64,000 nucleotides of DNA from Desulfallas sp. Bu1-1 (GCF_015594625.1 NZ_JADNRQ010000004.1:1-64000); one strand, 5' to 3'. Positions 33,377 to 41,514 are shown, counted from the stretch's first letter. A program made the numbers and translations. The notes: generated by a model not told the origin, from the letters alone.

Positions 33377-34673
33377 TCCCACGCCTGAGCAGAGAAATTG
33401 GCTCTGGCACATGAGTCGCGTGGCGACACTGCTCTACAACATAGCATTGGAGCAGCGCAAAGGACACTGGCTACGCTACCACGGCACGAAACCGGGCATA
33501 AACTACGAGCACCAAAACGGCCAACTCGTGGAGCTGAAGAAGGAGTTTCCCTTTTTCCTGTGCCTCTACAGCCTGGTCGCCCAGGAGGCGCTCAGGCTCT
33601 TGCAGAAGGACTTCAATTCCTTTTTTGGCCGGCTGAAGAACCAGAAGAAGAACGGCGAAGATGTCACGGCAAGGCCGCCCCGGTTCAAAAGCTCCAAATA
33701 CTTTTTCACCCTCTGCTATATACAGAGTGGCTTTGCCCTGGAAGACGGCAAGCTCGTCCTCTCCGGAGGAATGGAGCCTCACACCGACAAGAAAGGCAGG
33801 GTGAAGCACCGCCGGCGCAGGGAGACCATCAGTATTGCCGGATACAGGAAACTGCCCGATAAAGTCCACAGCCTGACAATTACCCATGACCGGAAGACCG
33901 GCAACTTCTACGCCAGCCTTGTCTACGAAGCCGAGCCGCTAAAATACGAAGCCGTGCGGCCATTGAAGGTCGCCGCCTTCGACCCGGGAGTGAAGACATT
34001 CCTCACGGGAGCCGACAACAGCGGCAGGATAATCGTATTCGACTCGCTGGTCAAGAGGACGACCAGGTATTTCGACGGGCAAATCGACAAAGTGAAGTCC
34101 ATGCGTGACAGATGTAAAAAAGGTTCCCGCCGGCACAACATGCTTAACGACGTTCTGGACAGCCTCTACCGTCGGCGCTCCGCCCAGGTGGACGACGAGC
34201 TGCACGCCATTGCCAAGCTGCTTGCTGAGGGCGAGTGGGATGTTGTGGGTGTGGGCAACCCGGACAAGCTGGGCATGGTCTCCGACGCCCCTGACAAAGG
34301 TAAGGGCAACCAGGCCATCAACCGGGCCGTGCAGAACAACTGGCCTTTGAAGAAGGAGAACAAGTTCCTCGACTACAAGCTGGAGTACCGAGGCAAGCTA
34401 TTCCTGCCCCTCGACGAGAAGTATAGCTCCCAGGAATGCAACAGCTGCGGGCACCGAATGAAGTTGGACCCGTCTGTACGCGTCTACCGGTGTCCGAAGT
34501 GTGGGATGGTCATGGACAGGGACGAAAACTCGTCAGTCAACCTGCTGAACAGGGTCATCGCCGGGACGGCTCAAAGGAGAGTTAACTACAAGGACTTCCG
34601 GGTGCGTATAACATTTCACCGGACGTTGTGCGGCAAGTGGACGCACCGGGAAGAGTTGCTGAGGCCGGCTTAA
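33348..34673 (+). CDS. tnpB: TnpB (IS605 OrfB) RNA-guided nuclease
   Basis: The 441-residue protein has the RuvC-I aspartate in AAFDPGVKTFLTGADNSG, a zinc finger CNSCGHRMK...CPKCG, and the RuvC-III aspartate in MDRDENSSVNLLNR. In the RuvC-II region, where many TnpBs have an IEDL-type glutamate, this one reads DVVGVGNPDKLG. The catalytic glutamate may therefore be displaced, as in TnpB groups with rearranged active sites, or lost. It overlaps tnpA by 29 bp. The guide RNA is expected from its 3' end and the right end of the element. Confidence 0.88.
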   Translation: MLMTEKVLLDPTPEQRNWLWHMSRVATLLYNIALEQRKGHWLRYHGTKPGINYEHQNGQLVELKKEFPFFLCLYSLVAQEALRLLQKDFNSFFGRLKNQKKNGEDVTARPPRFKSSKYFFTLCYIQSGFALEDGKLVLSGGMEPHTDKKGRVKHRRRRETISIAGYRKLPDKVHSLTITHDRKTGNFYASLVYEAEPLKYEAVRPLKVAAFDPGVKTFLTGADNSGRIIVFDSLVKRTTRYFDGQIDKVKSMRDRCKKGSRRHNMLNDVLDSLYRRRSAQVDDELHAIAKLLAEGEWDVVGVGNPDKLGMVSDAPDKGKGNQAINRAVQNNWPLKKENKFLDYKLEYRGKLFLPLDEKYSSQECNSCGHRMKLDPSVRVYRCPKCGMVMDRDENSSVNLLNRVIAGTAQRRVNYKDFRVRITFHRTLCGKWTHREELLRPA

Positions 34674-34830
34674 ATTAACGACCCCTTGCCTCTGTGGCCG
34701 GGCCACGGTATGACCGAAAGGTTGTACTTGTGTGCTGCAGCAATGCAGAAACCTCCGGGGCACCTAATCACGGACCCCGGCACCACGGATGGTGTCTTCT
34801 CCGTGGATGCCCCTCAATTTATTGAGGGGA
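34600..34830 (+). ncRNA. Probable omega RNA region at the tnpB 3' end
   Basis: In IS605-type elements the TnpB guide RNA covers the tnpB 3' end and right-end sequence. Here this stretch holds hairpins GGCCGGGCCACGG, CCTCCGGGGCAC...CCCCGG, CACGGATGG...CCGTG and the final CCCCTCAATTTATTGAGGGG. The guide would be the sequence to the right of the element, beginning about 34830 (AGGAGGTCACAGAATGCC). Boundaries are inferred from the family. Confidence 0.4.
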
Positions 34831-35065
34831 GGAGGTCACAGAATGCCGACCTTTTATTATCTTCCTCCATCGGGATTCTCAAAGGGTTCCTCGGGTTGTT
34901 TGTGGTCATTAAGAATATGACTTCAGCTGCATAATAAATAATGCCGTTGCCGCCTTGGGTGACAAAAAATCAGTTCAGCCGTGCTGAACTGGTTAATGGG
35001 GGAAGGAGAGGATGGTTTGTCTGAATTGTATTCGGGTGTTATAATGTACTGAAGAGGTGAGCGGC

Positions 35066-35248
35066 ATGGATCCAAGCCCCAAAAATCCCACCGATCTTCA
35101 GGCTGTGATTGAGCGAACGAAAAAGCAAATATATAACCTTAAAAAGCAAATAGCTGCAACGGTCGACCCCGGGGAAAAGCGCAGGCTTAAACGGCGACTG
35201 GCCCAACAGCAGCGCTTGCAACTGGGGTATTTGGGCAAACTCGGGTGA
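35066..35248 (+). CDS. Small basic coiled-coil protein, function unknown
   Basis: The 60-residue product (MDPSPKNPTDLQAVIERTKK, then QIYNLKKQIAATVDPGEKRR) is helical and basic, with heptad spacing of leucine and isoleucine. Its ATG at 35066 follows GAGGTGAGCGGC and a clear terminator follows the stop, so it is a plausible real small gene. I do not recognise the family. Confidence 0.6.
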   Translation: MDPSPKNPTDLQAVIERTKKQIYNLKKQIAATVDPGEKRRLKRRLAQQQRLQLGYLGKLG

Positions 35249-35261
35249 AGGAACTGTGACT

Positions 35262-35289
35262 AACCCGGCGTGACCGGGCTATTTTTTTT
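35262..35289. terminator. Terminator between small coiled-coil gene and uspA
   Basis: AACCCGG-CGTGA-CCGGGCT is followed by ATTTTTTTT. It serves the rightward gene; the T-run lies on the plus strand, so termination of the leftward uspA at this site is less certain. Confidence 0.85.
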
Positions 35290-35292
35290 CGC

Positions 35293-35721
35293 TTACCGGA
35301 CAACCAGCACCGAACAGGGCGCGTGGCGTGAGACGCGCCTGCTGATGCTGCCCATTAGAAAGCTCTTTATTTCACCAAGACCCCTGTTACCGATAACAAT
35401 GAGGTCATAATTGTCCTCTTTGGCCTTTAGGCATATTTCGTAAGCCGGGTCACCCGGGACCATCTCAATATCTACGTTTACGTTTAAATTTTGGTCCGAA
35501 ATTTTATTTTTTGTCTCCTCCAGTATTTGCCGGCCGTTTTGCATCTGGTCTTCAATCAGCTGCCGTTCATAGACCATACCCCGTACCGCGGTTGGAAGGG
35601 GAGGTACCACGTGGAAGAGGGTGATTGACGCGTTTAGCTTTGACGCGATATCGACGGCTTCTTGTACCGCTTTTGCGGAACTATCCGAACCATCAGTCGG
35701 AACAAGTATTTTAGTAAACAT
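35293..35721 (-). CDS. Universal stress protein (UspA family)
   Basis: The 142-residue protein has the Usp fold with N-terminal KILVPTDGSDSSAKAVQEAV and the ATP-binding motif GNRGLGEIKSFLMGSIS (G-2x-G-9x-G-S). It ends in CSVLVVR. Such proteins bind ATP and help in stress survival. It starts at an ATG after AAGGAGG and is monocistronic. Confidence 0.92.
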   Translation of the reverse strand: MFTKILVPTDGSDSSAKAVQEAVDIASKLNASITLFHVVPPLPTAVRGMVYERQLIEDQMQNGRQILEETKNKISDQNLNVNVDIEMVPGDPAYEICLKAKEDNYDLIVIGNRGLGEIKSFLMGSISRRVSRHAPCSVLVVR

Positions 35722-35955
35722 CGGATTAACCTCCTTGTAGGCATATTAAATATTATTCAGGAATTTTATATGTTAATTATATAACTATGTGAAAGTGAAA
35801 TCAATTACAAAACGTAAAAAAATTACTTTTTTAAGGGTTAAAAACATGCCCAAAAAAGAAAATAGTTTGCGGGTTATGGCACTAATAACGCCGCAAACTG
35901 TAGTGGAAAAAAACTATTGTTTTGATAAACTCTTTTGATCAACCAAAATTAGACT

Positions 35956-36804
35956 CTAAATTGCATAATAGGCAAGGCCCACCACCCTGGGGCCGACGTG
36001 GGTTCCGATTACCGGGCCGACCTCCGAGCTTACGGTTTTTTCATGTTTGTTCAACCTTGTTTTAATTTTTTGATCCAAGTGGGTCAGGGCCGCGTTATCA
36101 TCTCCATGGATTAGAGAGAAGACAAAATTTTCACCGGCCCTTCCGGCATCTTCGGCTATAATATCCAGCAGCTTTTCCACGGCCCTGGACTTGCCCATTA
36201 TTTTGGCAAACGGTAGAATTACACCGTCTTTGATGGTCAGGATGGGTTTGATGTTAAATAATGAACCCACGAAACCCTCAATTTTACCGATTCTTCCTCC
36301 CCGGATCAGGTACTCCAGTGTATCAACAACGAAATATATCTTCATTTTTTCTCTGACGTTTTTGATCAAATTTATGATTTCCTCTTTGGTCTTGCCTTCA
36401 TTTGCTGCCCGCGCCGCCGCCATTACCATTAGTCCAAGCCCGGAACTGGCCGAAAGGGAATCAATAACCGTTATATCTTCATAGCCGGAAACGGCTTTGG
36501 CCGTGCGGGCCGAATTCAACGTGGCGCTTAGCTGGGAAGAAATGTGGATGGATATAATGCTTTCATTGGCGGCGATGGACTTCTCGTATACTTTCAAAAA
36601 ATCAACCGGCGCCGGGGGTGAGGACATGGACAACTCTCCGGCCGATAATCTTTCGTAGAATTGTTTAGTCTTGATATCGACACCGTCCCGGTACTCCTCG
36701 GTGCCAAAGATAACTTTTAGCGGAACCACGTATATGCCGAGCTGGTCCACAATATCGGCCGGCAAGTCGGCGGTGCTGTCGGTGACTATTCTAACCCTGG
36801 TCAG
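35956..36804 (-). CDS. DegV-family fatty-acid-binding protein, probable CTG start
   Basis: DegV proteins bind a fatty acid and deliver it to fatty acid kinase. The expected N-terminus RVRIVTDSTADLPADIVDQL with the conserved DST motif is encoded only if translation starts upstream of any ATG, GTG or TTG that would keep it. The only codon between the in-frame TAA and this motif that could initiate is a CTG at 36804, with AGGTGA five bases before it. Later parts match the family: TSPPAPVDFLKVYEK-like region (SSPPAPVDFLKVYEK), ISSQLSATLNSAR, and VDTLEYLIRGGRIGK. Confidence 0.85.
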   Translation of the reverse strand: MTRVRIVTDSTADLPADIVDQLGIYVVPLKVIFGTEEYRDGVDIKTKQFYERLSAGELSMSSPPAPVDFLKVYEKSIAANESIISIHISSQLSATLNSARTAKAVSGYEDITVIDSLSASSGLGLMVMAAARAANEGKTKEEIINLIKNVREKMKIYFVVDTLEYLIRGGRIGKIEGFVGSLFNIKPILTIKDGVILPFAKIMGKSRAVEKLLDIIAEDAGRAGENFVFSLIHGDDNAALTHLDQKIKTRLNKHEKTVSSEVGPVIGTHVGPRVVGLAYYAI

Positions 36805-36939
36805 TTAAATCACCTGCCCAATCAAATATAATAATTTTATAATATTTATCTCAATTAAAATTTCCTTGATTCTTTCGTCCTGCTTTCTACGGGTCTAAAG
36901 TCCTGTTAAATTGTAACCGCATGAAGGGAGCATAAAGGT

Positions 36940-37455
36940 TTGGACAAATATATACAGGGAAATGCAAAAAAGAAAGGAAGTTATATATGCTGGACAACCG
37001 GATTGGTGGAAAAGCATGGAAGTTTTGAAGATTTGCGTTTCCATGATCAAAGGGAACCCGGGATTCAAAAATCGAAAGTTGAGTTGAACGGGAATTACGA
37101 TGACGATATCGCCTGGAACAACGAGGAAGAGTACGGCGACCTGGTGGAAGGATACGAAGAAGATGAAAAAGACTACCCGGAAGAATATGATTTGGAGTAT
37201 CTAAAAAACTATGAAGAGCCCGTAGACGATTATGAAGATGAGCCGCGGCGCACCTCGCCGGTGTTGCGAATTGTGGCCTTGGTGACGGCCTTGTTTTTTA
37301 TGGGGCTGGTCCTGACCGCTTCGTGGCCGTTACTGGAATCGGCATCGTACAAAATCCACTTATCCAGATTACTAGCGTATGCCCAAAGATTGGCCACTCG
37401 GACAGGTAAAAAAGCTGTATGCCCCGGGCTATCAAGGGTTTGCAGCTTTTTTTAA
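36940..37455 (+). CDS. Acidic membrane-anchored protein, possibly truncated
   Basis: The frame starts at TTG 36940 after GAAGGGAG. A very acidic region (about residues 55-100, EEEYGDLVEGYEEDEKDYPE) precedes one membrane helix (VLRIVALVTALFFMGLVLTA). After the helix the frame runs about 35 residues into a strong terminator hairpin at 37408-37453, so the C-terminus is probably not native. The layout resembles the cytoplasmic and membrane N-terminus of a surface protease or other single-pass protein whose outer domain is lost; this is a guess. Confidence 0.5.
   Translation: MDKYIQGNAKKKGSYICWTTGLVEKHGSFEDLRFHDQREPGIQKSKVELNGNYDDDIAWNNEEEYGDLVEGYEEDEKDYPEEYDLEYLKNYEEPVDDYEDEPRRTSPVLRIVALVTALFFMGLVLTASWPLLESASYKIHLSRLLAYAQRLATRTGKKAVCPGLSRVCSFF
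37408..37453 (+). terminator. Terminator inside the end of the acidic membrane protein frame
   Basis: AAAAAAGCTG pairs with CAGCTTTTTTT around a GC-rich loop that contains CCCCGGG. The last codons of the 36940 frame run through this stem. Confidence 0.7.
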
Positions 37456-37473
37456 CTGCTCTATTAAATTTAA

Positions 37474-37578
37474 TCAGCGATTAAATTCCTCTTTTAACCA
37501 CCGGATTATTTCCGATTTGACCGGCAGTCTTCCGCTTGCTTTGAGCTTGCCGTTGATCACAAACCCTGGGATTACATT
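37474..37578 (-). pseudogene. C-terminal remnant of a thioredoxin-like (redox disulfide) protein
   Basis: On the minus strand the sequence reads NVIPGFVINGKLKASGRLPV followed by KSEIIRWLKEEFNR and a stop. The cis-proline loop and GKLKASGRLP segment are typical of the small thioredoxin-like_3 family. No N-terminal half with a CxxC motif is found upstream, so only about 34 codons survive. Confidence 0.5.
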
Positions 37579-37655
37579 GCTTAACTAACATGTCCTTGGT
37601 TTTCATGTTGTTGGATGGTATAATGGTTTTAACTAAAAACTGGAGGGTTTTACCT

Positions 37656-38156
37656 GTGGAAGAAATATTAAAGCAAATATTAGGCGGGATTAAGGATATA
37701 AAACAAGATGTAGGCAACTTAAAGCAAGATGTGGGTGTCTTAAAACAAGATGTAGGCAATTTAAAGCAAGATGTAAGCAGTTTAAAACAAGATATAGGCG
37801 TATTGAAACAAGATGTAGGTGTTTTAAAACAAGATGTTGGTATTTTAAAAGAAAAAGTTGAAAATCTAGCAAGCGGACAAGACGAAATGTACCGGATTCT
37901 CCGGGGTTTGGAAGAAAATGTTTCAGTAACCAGAGCTATTGCTGTAAGAAACGATGAAATGCTTAACTACCTGGAAGGCAGTATTAAAAAGCATGATGCC
38001 AAAATAGATAATATTGAGAACAGTCTTAGCGGAATGATAGAGTGGATTAAAGACAAGCAGGAAAGCGATACGGAAACAAAAAGCTATCTCTTGGAAAAGG
38101 TAGGCCAACACGATATTGACATTCGCTTGATAAAAAGAAAGTTGGTCAATTATTAA
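37656..38156 (+). CDS. Coiled-coil protein with KQDVGxL heptad repeats
   Basis: The 166-residue protein has eight or nine near-perfect heptads (KQDVGNL, KQDVGVL, KQDVSSL, KQDIGVL) at about residues 15-75, encoded by a 21-bp tandem DNA repeat, followed by further helical sequence. It starts at GTG 37656 with TGGAGGG upstream. The low complexity means homology calls would be unreliable; it is probably cytoplasmic and oligomeric. Repeat number is likely to vary between strains. Confidence 0.7.
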   Translation: MEEILKQILGGIKDIKQDVGNLKQDVGVLKQDVGNLKQDVSSLKQDIGVLKQDVGVLKQDVGILKEKVENLASGQDEMYRILRGLEENVSVTRAIAVRNDEMLNYLEGSIKKHDAKIDNIENSLSGMIEWIKDKQESDTETKSYLLEKVGQHDIDIRLIKRKLVNY

Positions 38157-38268
38157 GTTGGCACATTTAAAACTATTAAATATTGATATGGCGGTTTGCC
38201 GGATTGCCGTGGATAAAAAAATGGTTTCAAGGTCAAAAACCATGAAACCATTGTTATTATGTAGGTTT

Positions 38269-38354
38269 TGGTGCCGAAGGAGGGAGTCGAACCCTCACGG
38301 GATAAACCCGCACGATTTTGAGTCGTGTGCGTCTGCCAGTTCCGCCACTTCGGC
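38269..38354 (-). tRNA. tRNA-Leu (anticodon CAA)
   Basis: On the minus strand the acceptor GCCGAAG pairs with CTTCGGC, with an anticodon stem CACGA/TCGTG and loop CTCAAAA giving anticodon CAA. It has a long variable arm (GCGGGTTTATCCCGT), as class II tRNAs do, and an encoded CCA at 38269-38271. Confidence 0.95.
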
Positions 38355-38536
38355 ATATTTATGAATCATCTTGAAGGCGTTTATACCCGCATATCAGATT
38401 TTAACATAGTTGAATTCCAGTTGTCAACGGCATTCTTTGGATCAATGTATTGCAGGAAGTGCGTTTTATTTTGTCGAAGTTTAAGCCGGGGTGTTATTGG
38501 TGCCCTGGCTTTTTTATTGACGGGAGTTGAGCTGAA

Positions 38537-39160
38537 TTGCAGCTTTCGGATGAGGTACTGGTCCAGAAAAGCAAACAAGGCGACCTGGACGCGTTTAACG
38601 AGCTGGTGCTCCGTTACGAGAGTAAGGTATACAGCGTGGCATATCGCTTTATGGGCAATCACGCTGATGCCAGCGATTTGGCTCAGGAAACTTTTATCCG
38701 CCTATACCAGGCTCTAAGCGGGTTTCGTGGCGATTCTTCCTTTTCCACCTGGCTTTACCGGGTCACGGCCAACGCCTGCCGGGATGAACTCCGGAAGCGG
38801 CAAAGGCGGTGCAATGTGTCCATGGAAGAGATGATTGCGTCGTCTCCCGCCAACATGCCCGTGGCCGACAGCGATTATTCTCCCGAGGAAACGGTGCAGC
38901 GCCGCGAAGTGCAGCGCCAGGTGCAGGATTGCTTGAATGAACTTACCGACGACCACAGGCTGATCCTGGTGATGCGCGAAATTCAGGGGCTAAGTTACGA
39001 GGAAATAGCCGGAGTGTTGCAATGTTCCCTGGGAACGGTAAAATCGCGCATCAGCCGGGCCAGGAACGCGCTGAAAGAAAAGATGAAAAGGAAAGGGGAA
39101 CTTTTATCCCGGCATAGTCGTCAGATTGGAAAAGGGGGGAAGGAAAATGCGCTGTCATGA
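38537..39160 (+). CDS. ECF (SigW-like) RNA polymerase sigma factor
   Basis: Region 2 reads YRFMGNHADASDLAQETFIR, then LYQALSGFRGDSSFSTWLYR (about residues 37-80), and region 4 reads LVMREIQGLSYEEIAGVLQC, then SLGTVKSRISRARNALK. This is a group 4 sigma factor. It starts at TTG 38537 after GGGAGTTGAG. Its end overlaps the start of the anti-sigma gene, so the two are translationally coupled. Confidence 0.92.
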   Translation: MQLSDEVLVQKSKQGDLDAFNELVLRYESKVYSVAYRFMGNHADASDLAQETFIRLYQALSGFRGDSSFSTWLYRVTANACRDELRKRQRRCNVSMEEMIASSPANMPVADSDYSPEETVQRREVQRQVQDCLNELTDDHRLILVMREIQGLSYEEIAGVLQCSLGTVKSRISRARNALKEKMKRKGELLSRHSRQIGKGGKENALS

Positions 39161-40232
39161 GCTTCGTGAACAATTATCAGCCTATATTGATGGCATGCTT
39201 GATTCCTCCCTGGTTGAACAGGTCGAAGAACATATTGCTTCCTGCGCTGAGTGCAGGACGGAATATGAAGATCTGAAGGCGGCGGTGGAGATGGTTAGGG
39301 AACTGCCGGAAGTTGTTCCGCCGCCCGAATTCCACGCCAATCTGAGACAAAGATTGCGGGATTTCAACGTTATTCCCGCTGTTAACAGCGAACAATCCAT
39401 CGGGAAGCAGGGGCCGGTTTGGAAAAAGTGGTCCCGGCCATTGGCCGCGGCGGCGGTGATATTTCTCACCGTTGGTGTTACAGCTCTCTGGTATGATAAA
39501 CATAATGGCGGTATACTGGACCCAGTTTTCCAGGAGAATCAAAAGCAGGTTGAACGGGGCGGACACCGGGACCGCCACGCCGGTGAAGAGGTGGCGGCTT
39601 TGACCGCCGGGCAGGGTAAAACCGGGGAAAAGGATCTTTTGGTTGAAAATGGCTCCAAGAAGTTTGGACCCTCACCCGGTGGCAATCCGGAACCTGTAGC
39701 GGAACGAACCAAGCAAATCGCTATAAACCCTGAAAACCGGCCAACAGGCGATGTACAGCAAGATCAAAGCCCGGAGGGGGATGAACCCCGGTTATTCATT
39801 ATGCAAGCTCCTGAGAGAGCACCGGGTGAAATAGCCGGTCAGGATGACCGGGACGGGAATCAAGATGGGAATAGCGAAGGCATCCAACAAAAGGTAAAAC
39901 AATATGATCCGGTTGAGGCCGGGCCGCTGGTTGCGCGGGAATACGAGGTAACACTGAAAACGGGCCGGGATGATGCAGCGCAACTGGTGGTGGAGATGGC
40001 TGGCAGGCACGGGGGCTATGTTGAATCCGAACCTCAGGGGCAGAACCAGGTTTGGACGTTTCTTATTCCCGCAGACGGGGTTGAACTTTTCCTGGGTGAG
40101 ATAAAACAACTGGGTGAAGTCAATTACATTCCTTATTACAAGGACTTGAACAATGAATTTGAACAGGGGCAAGATAAACTAAATGAGCTTCGGGAACAGG
40201 ATATGGCCATTATCAAGCTCACGATTAAGTAA
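39147..40232 (+). CDS. Membrane anti-sigma factor with zinc-finger domain and DUF4349-like sensor part
   Basis: The N-terminus is a zf-HC2 anti-sigma domain (MRCHELREQLSAYIDG, HIASCAECRTEYEDL; the HxxxCxxC zinc motif is intact). A single helix (WSRPLAAAAVIFLTVGVTAL, about residue 100) leads to an outside part with a low-complexity linker and a C-terminal domain (REYEVTLKTGRDDAAQLVVE, GGYVESEP, IKQLGEVNYIPYYKDL) resembling DUF4349. It should hold the preceding sigma factor inactive until an envelope signal arrives. Confidence 0.85.
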   Translation: MRCHELREQLSAYIDGMLDSSLVEQVEEHIASCAECRTEYEDLKAAVEMVRELPEVVPPPEFHANLRQRLRDFNVIPAVNSEQSIGKQGPVWKKWSRPLAAAAVIFLTVGVTALWYDKHNGGILDPVFQENQKQVERGGHRDRHAGEEVAALTAGQGKTGEKDLLVENGSKKFGPSPGGNPEPVAERTKQIAINPENRPTGDVQQDQSPEGDEPRLFIMQAPERAPGEIAGQDDRDGNQDGNSEGIQQKVKQYDPVEAGPLVAREYEVTLKTGRDDAAQLVVEMAGRHGGYVESEPQGQNQVWTFLIPADGVELFLGEIKQLGEVNYIPYYKDLNNEFEQGQDKLNELREQDMAIIKLTIK

Positions 40233-40405
40233 ATTTGTTTAAATTTCGTTATAATTATTATATTTAGAATCTATGTGCCCCCGGTTTTTTCCGGGGCCTT
40301 GTCATCCTGGTAAATTACAGTTAAAATAGGAATAGTTACGGTTTAAGCCCGGACATATTGTTAATCACTTGTTGTTATAATAGAAGCAGAAGGGAGGTTG
40401 GAACA

Positions 40406-40627
40406 GTGCGCGAAAAAGTACAAGCCGCTTTGGATAAAGTACGTCCTGCCCTGCAACGCGATGGCGGTGATGTTGAGCTTGTGGATGTAACGCCTGACGG
40501 CGTGGTGAAAGTCAAGTTAAAGGGTGCCTGCGGCGGGTGACCGATGTCCACATATACCCTGAAAATGGGGATTGAGCGGTCGCTCAAGCAAGCTGTGCCC
40601 GAGGTTAAAGAAGTAGTACAGGCGTAA
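40406..40627 (+). CDS. NifU-like C-terminal domain protein, candidate selenoprotein (in-frame TGA)
   Basis: The 73-codon frame from GTG 40406 (GGGAGG upstream) reads as a complete NifU C-terminal-type Fe-S scaffold: [44 protein letters not shown], then TGA at 40538, then [20 protein letters not shown] and EVKEVVQA. In the family the TGA position is the second cysteine of the CxxC cluster-binding motif. Conservation continues unchanged after the TGA in the same frame. GACCG just after the T of TGA pairs with CGGTC at 40577, enclosing CCC-UGAAAAU-GGG, a hairpin of the size of a bacterial SECIS. Selenocysteine insertion is likely but unproven. Confidence 0.7.
40538..40581 (+). promoter_or_regulatory. 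Candidate SECIS hairpin at the TGA of the NifU-like gene
   Basis: The helix GACCG/CGGTC closes a ~44-nt hairpin that begins at the TGA, with an upper CCC/GGG helix and a UGAAAAU apical loop containing a G. Length and placement match bacterial SECIS elements; the fine details (bulged U, exact apical stem) fit only loosely. Confidence 0.4.
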
Positions 40628-40686
40628 GTTAATAACAACCCCTGCCCAGGCGGGGGTTTATGGTTTTTATGGAAGGTGGCTTGCAA

Positions 40687-41514
40687 GTGAAAGATAAATT
40701 TAGACTGGCAGTTTGCCAGATGAGCGTAACTAGAGATAAGGAGACAAATATCCGGCGTGCCGGGGAAATGGTACGGGAGGCTGCCGCCGGGGGTGCCAAA
40801 GTGGTGGCGCTGCCGGAAATGTTCAATTGTCCCTATGAAACACATTTTTTTCCCGCTTATGCGGAATCTTACCCGGACGGCGAAACGGTTAAAATGCTGG
40901 CGCGGGTGGCGGCCGACGCGGGTATCGTGCTGGTGGGCGGTTCCATTCCGGAGCGGGACGGGGATAAGGTTTATAATACCTCCTTTATTTTCGGGCCGCG
41001 GGGCGATTTGTTGGGACGGCACCGGAAGGTGCACCTTTTTGACGTTGATCTACCCAATTTGCGGATCAGGGAATCCAGTACTTTGGGGCCGGGGAACAAT
41101 CTGGATGTGATAGACGCTGGACTGTGCAAGCTTGGTGTAATCATCTGCTTTGACGTGCGTTTTCCGGAACTGGCCCGCTTGCTGGCTCTGGAGGGAGCCC
41201 ATGTGCTGGTGATTCCGGCTGCCTTCAATATAATTACCGGCCCGGCGCACTGGGAGATGTCCATGCGGGCACGGGCGGTGGATAACCAGGTTTATGTTGC
41301 GGCGGCTTCCCCCGCCCGGGATGAAAGTGCGAAATATGTGGCCTATGGTCATTCCATGATCGTCGATCCCTGGGGCGAGGTGGTGGCCGAGGCGGGTACC
41401 GGCGAGGAAATTATCATGGCTGAAATAGATCCGGAAAAAATCAAGGATGTGCGCGGCCGGCTGCCCCTGCTCTCCCAACGGCGGACCGACCTTTATGAAA
41501 TAAAGCGGAAGTAA
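40687..41514 (+). CDS. Carbon-nitrogen hydrolase, omega-amidase/Nit2-like
   Basis: The nitrilase-superfamily triad is present: Glu in VVALPEMFNCPYE, Lys in RHRKVHLFDVDLP and Cys in LGVIICFDVRFPELARLLAL. RKVHLFD and FNCPYE are characteristic of the Nit2/omega-amidase branch, which hydrolyses alpha-ketoglutaramate and related monoamides. The GTG at 40687, six bases after GGAAGGTGGC, is chosen; an ATG at 40669 is the alternative. It follows the NifU-like gene closely but the link is not obvious. Confidence 0.85.
   Translation: MKDKFRLAVCQMSVTRDKETNIRRAGEMVREAAAGGAKVVALPEMFNCPYETHFFPAYAESYPDGETVKMLARVAADAGIVLVGGSIPERDGDKVYNTSFIFGPRGDLLGRHRKVHLFDVDLPNLRIRESSTLGPGNNLDVIDAGLCKLGVIICFDVRFPELARLLALEGAHVLVIPAAFNIITGPAHWEMSMRARAVDNQVYVAAASPARDESAKYVAYGHSMIVDPWGEVVAEAGTGEEIIMAEIDPEKIKDVRGRLPLLSQRRTDLYEIKRK

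Larger units (their letters stand above)
32820..34830 (+). mobile_element. IS200/IS605-family element with tnpA and tnpB
   Basis: The element carries overlapping tnpA and tnpB genes and hairpin ends. The left-end hairpin CCCCTCAATTTATTTGAGGGG begins at 32836 and spans 21 bases; the right-end hairpin at 34810-34829 is nearly the same sequence. IS605-type elements have subterminal palindromes recognised by TnpA and no terminal inverted repeats or target duplication, so the exact ends are approximate. Confidence 0.8.

Noticed and set aside
35286-35760. Riboswitch or small RNA around uspA
   Set aside because: Only the terminator and a normal ribosome site were seen.
40279-40296. Terminator after the anti-sigma gene
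   Set aside because: CCCCGG-TTTTTT-CCGGGG is a good hairpin but is followed by CCTTGT rather than a T-run.
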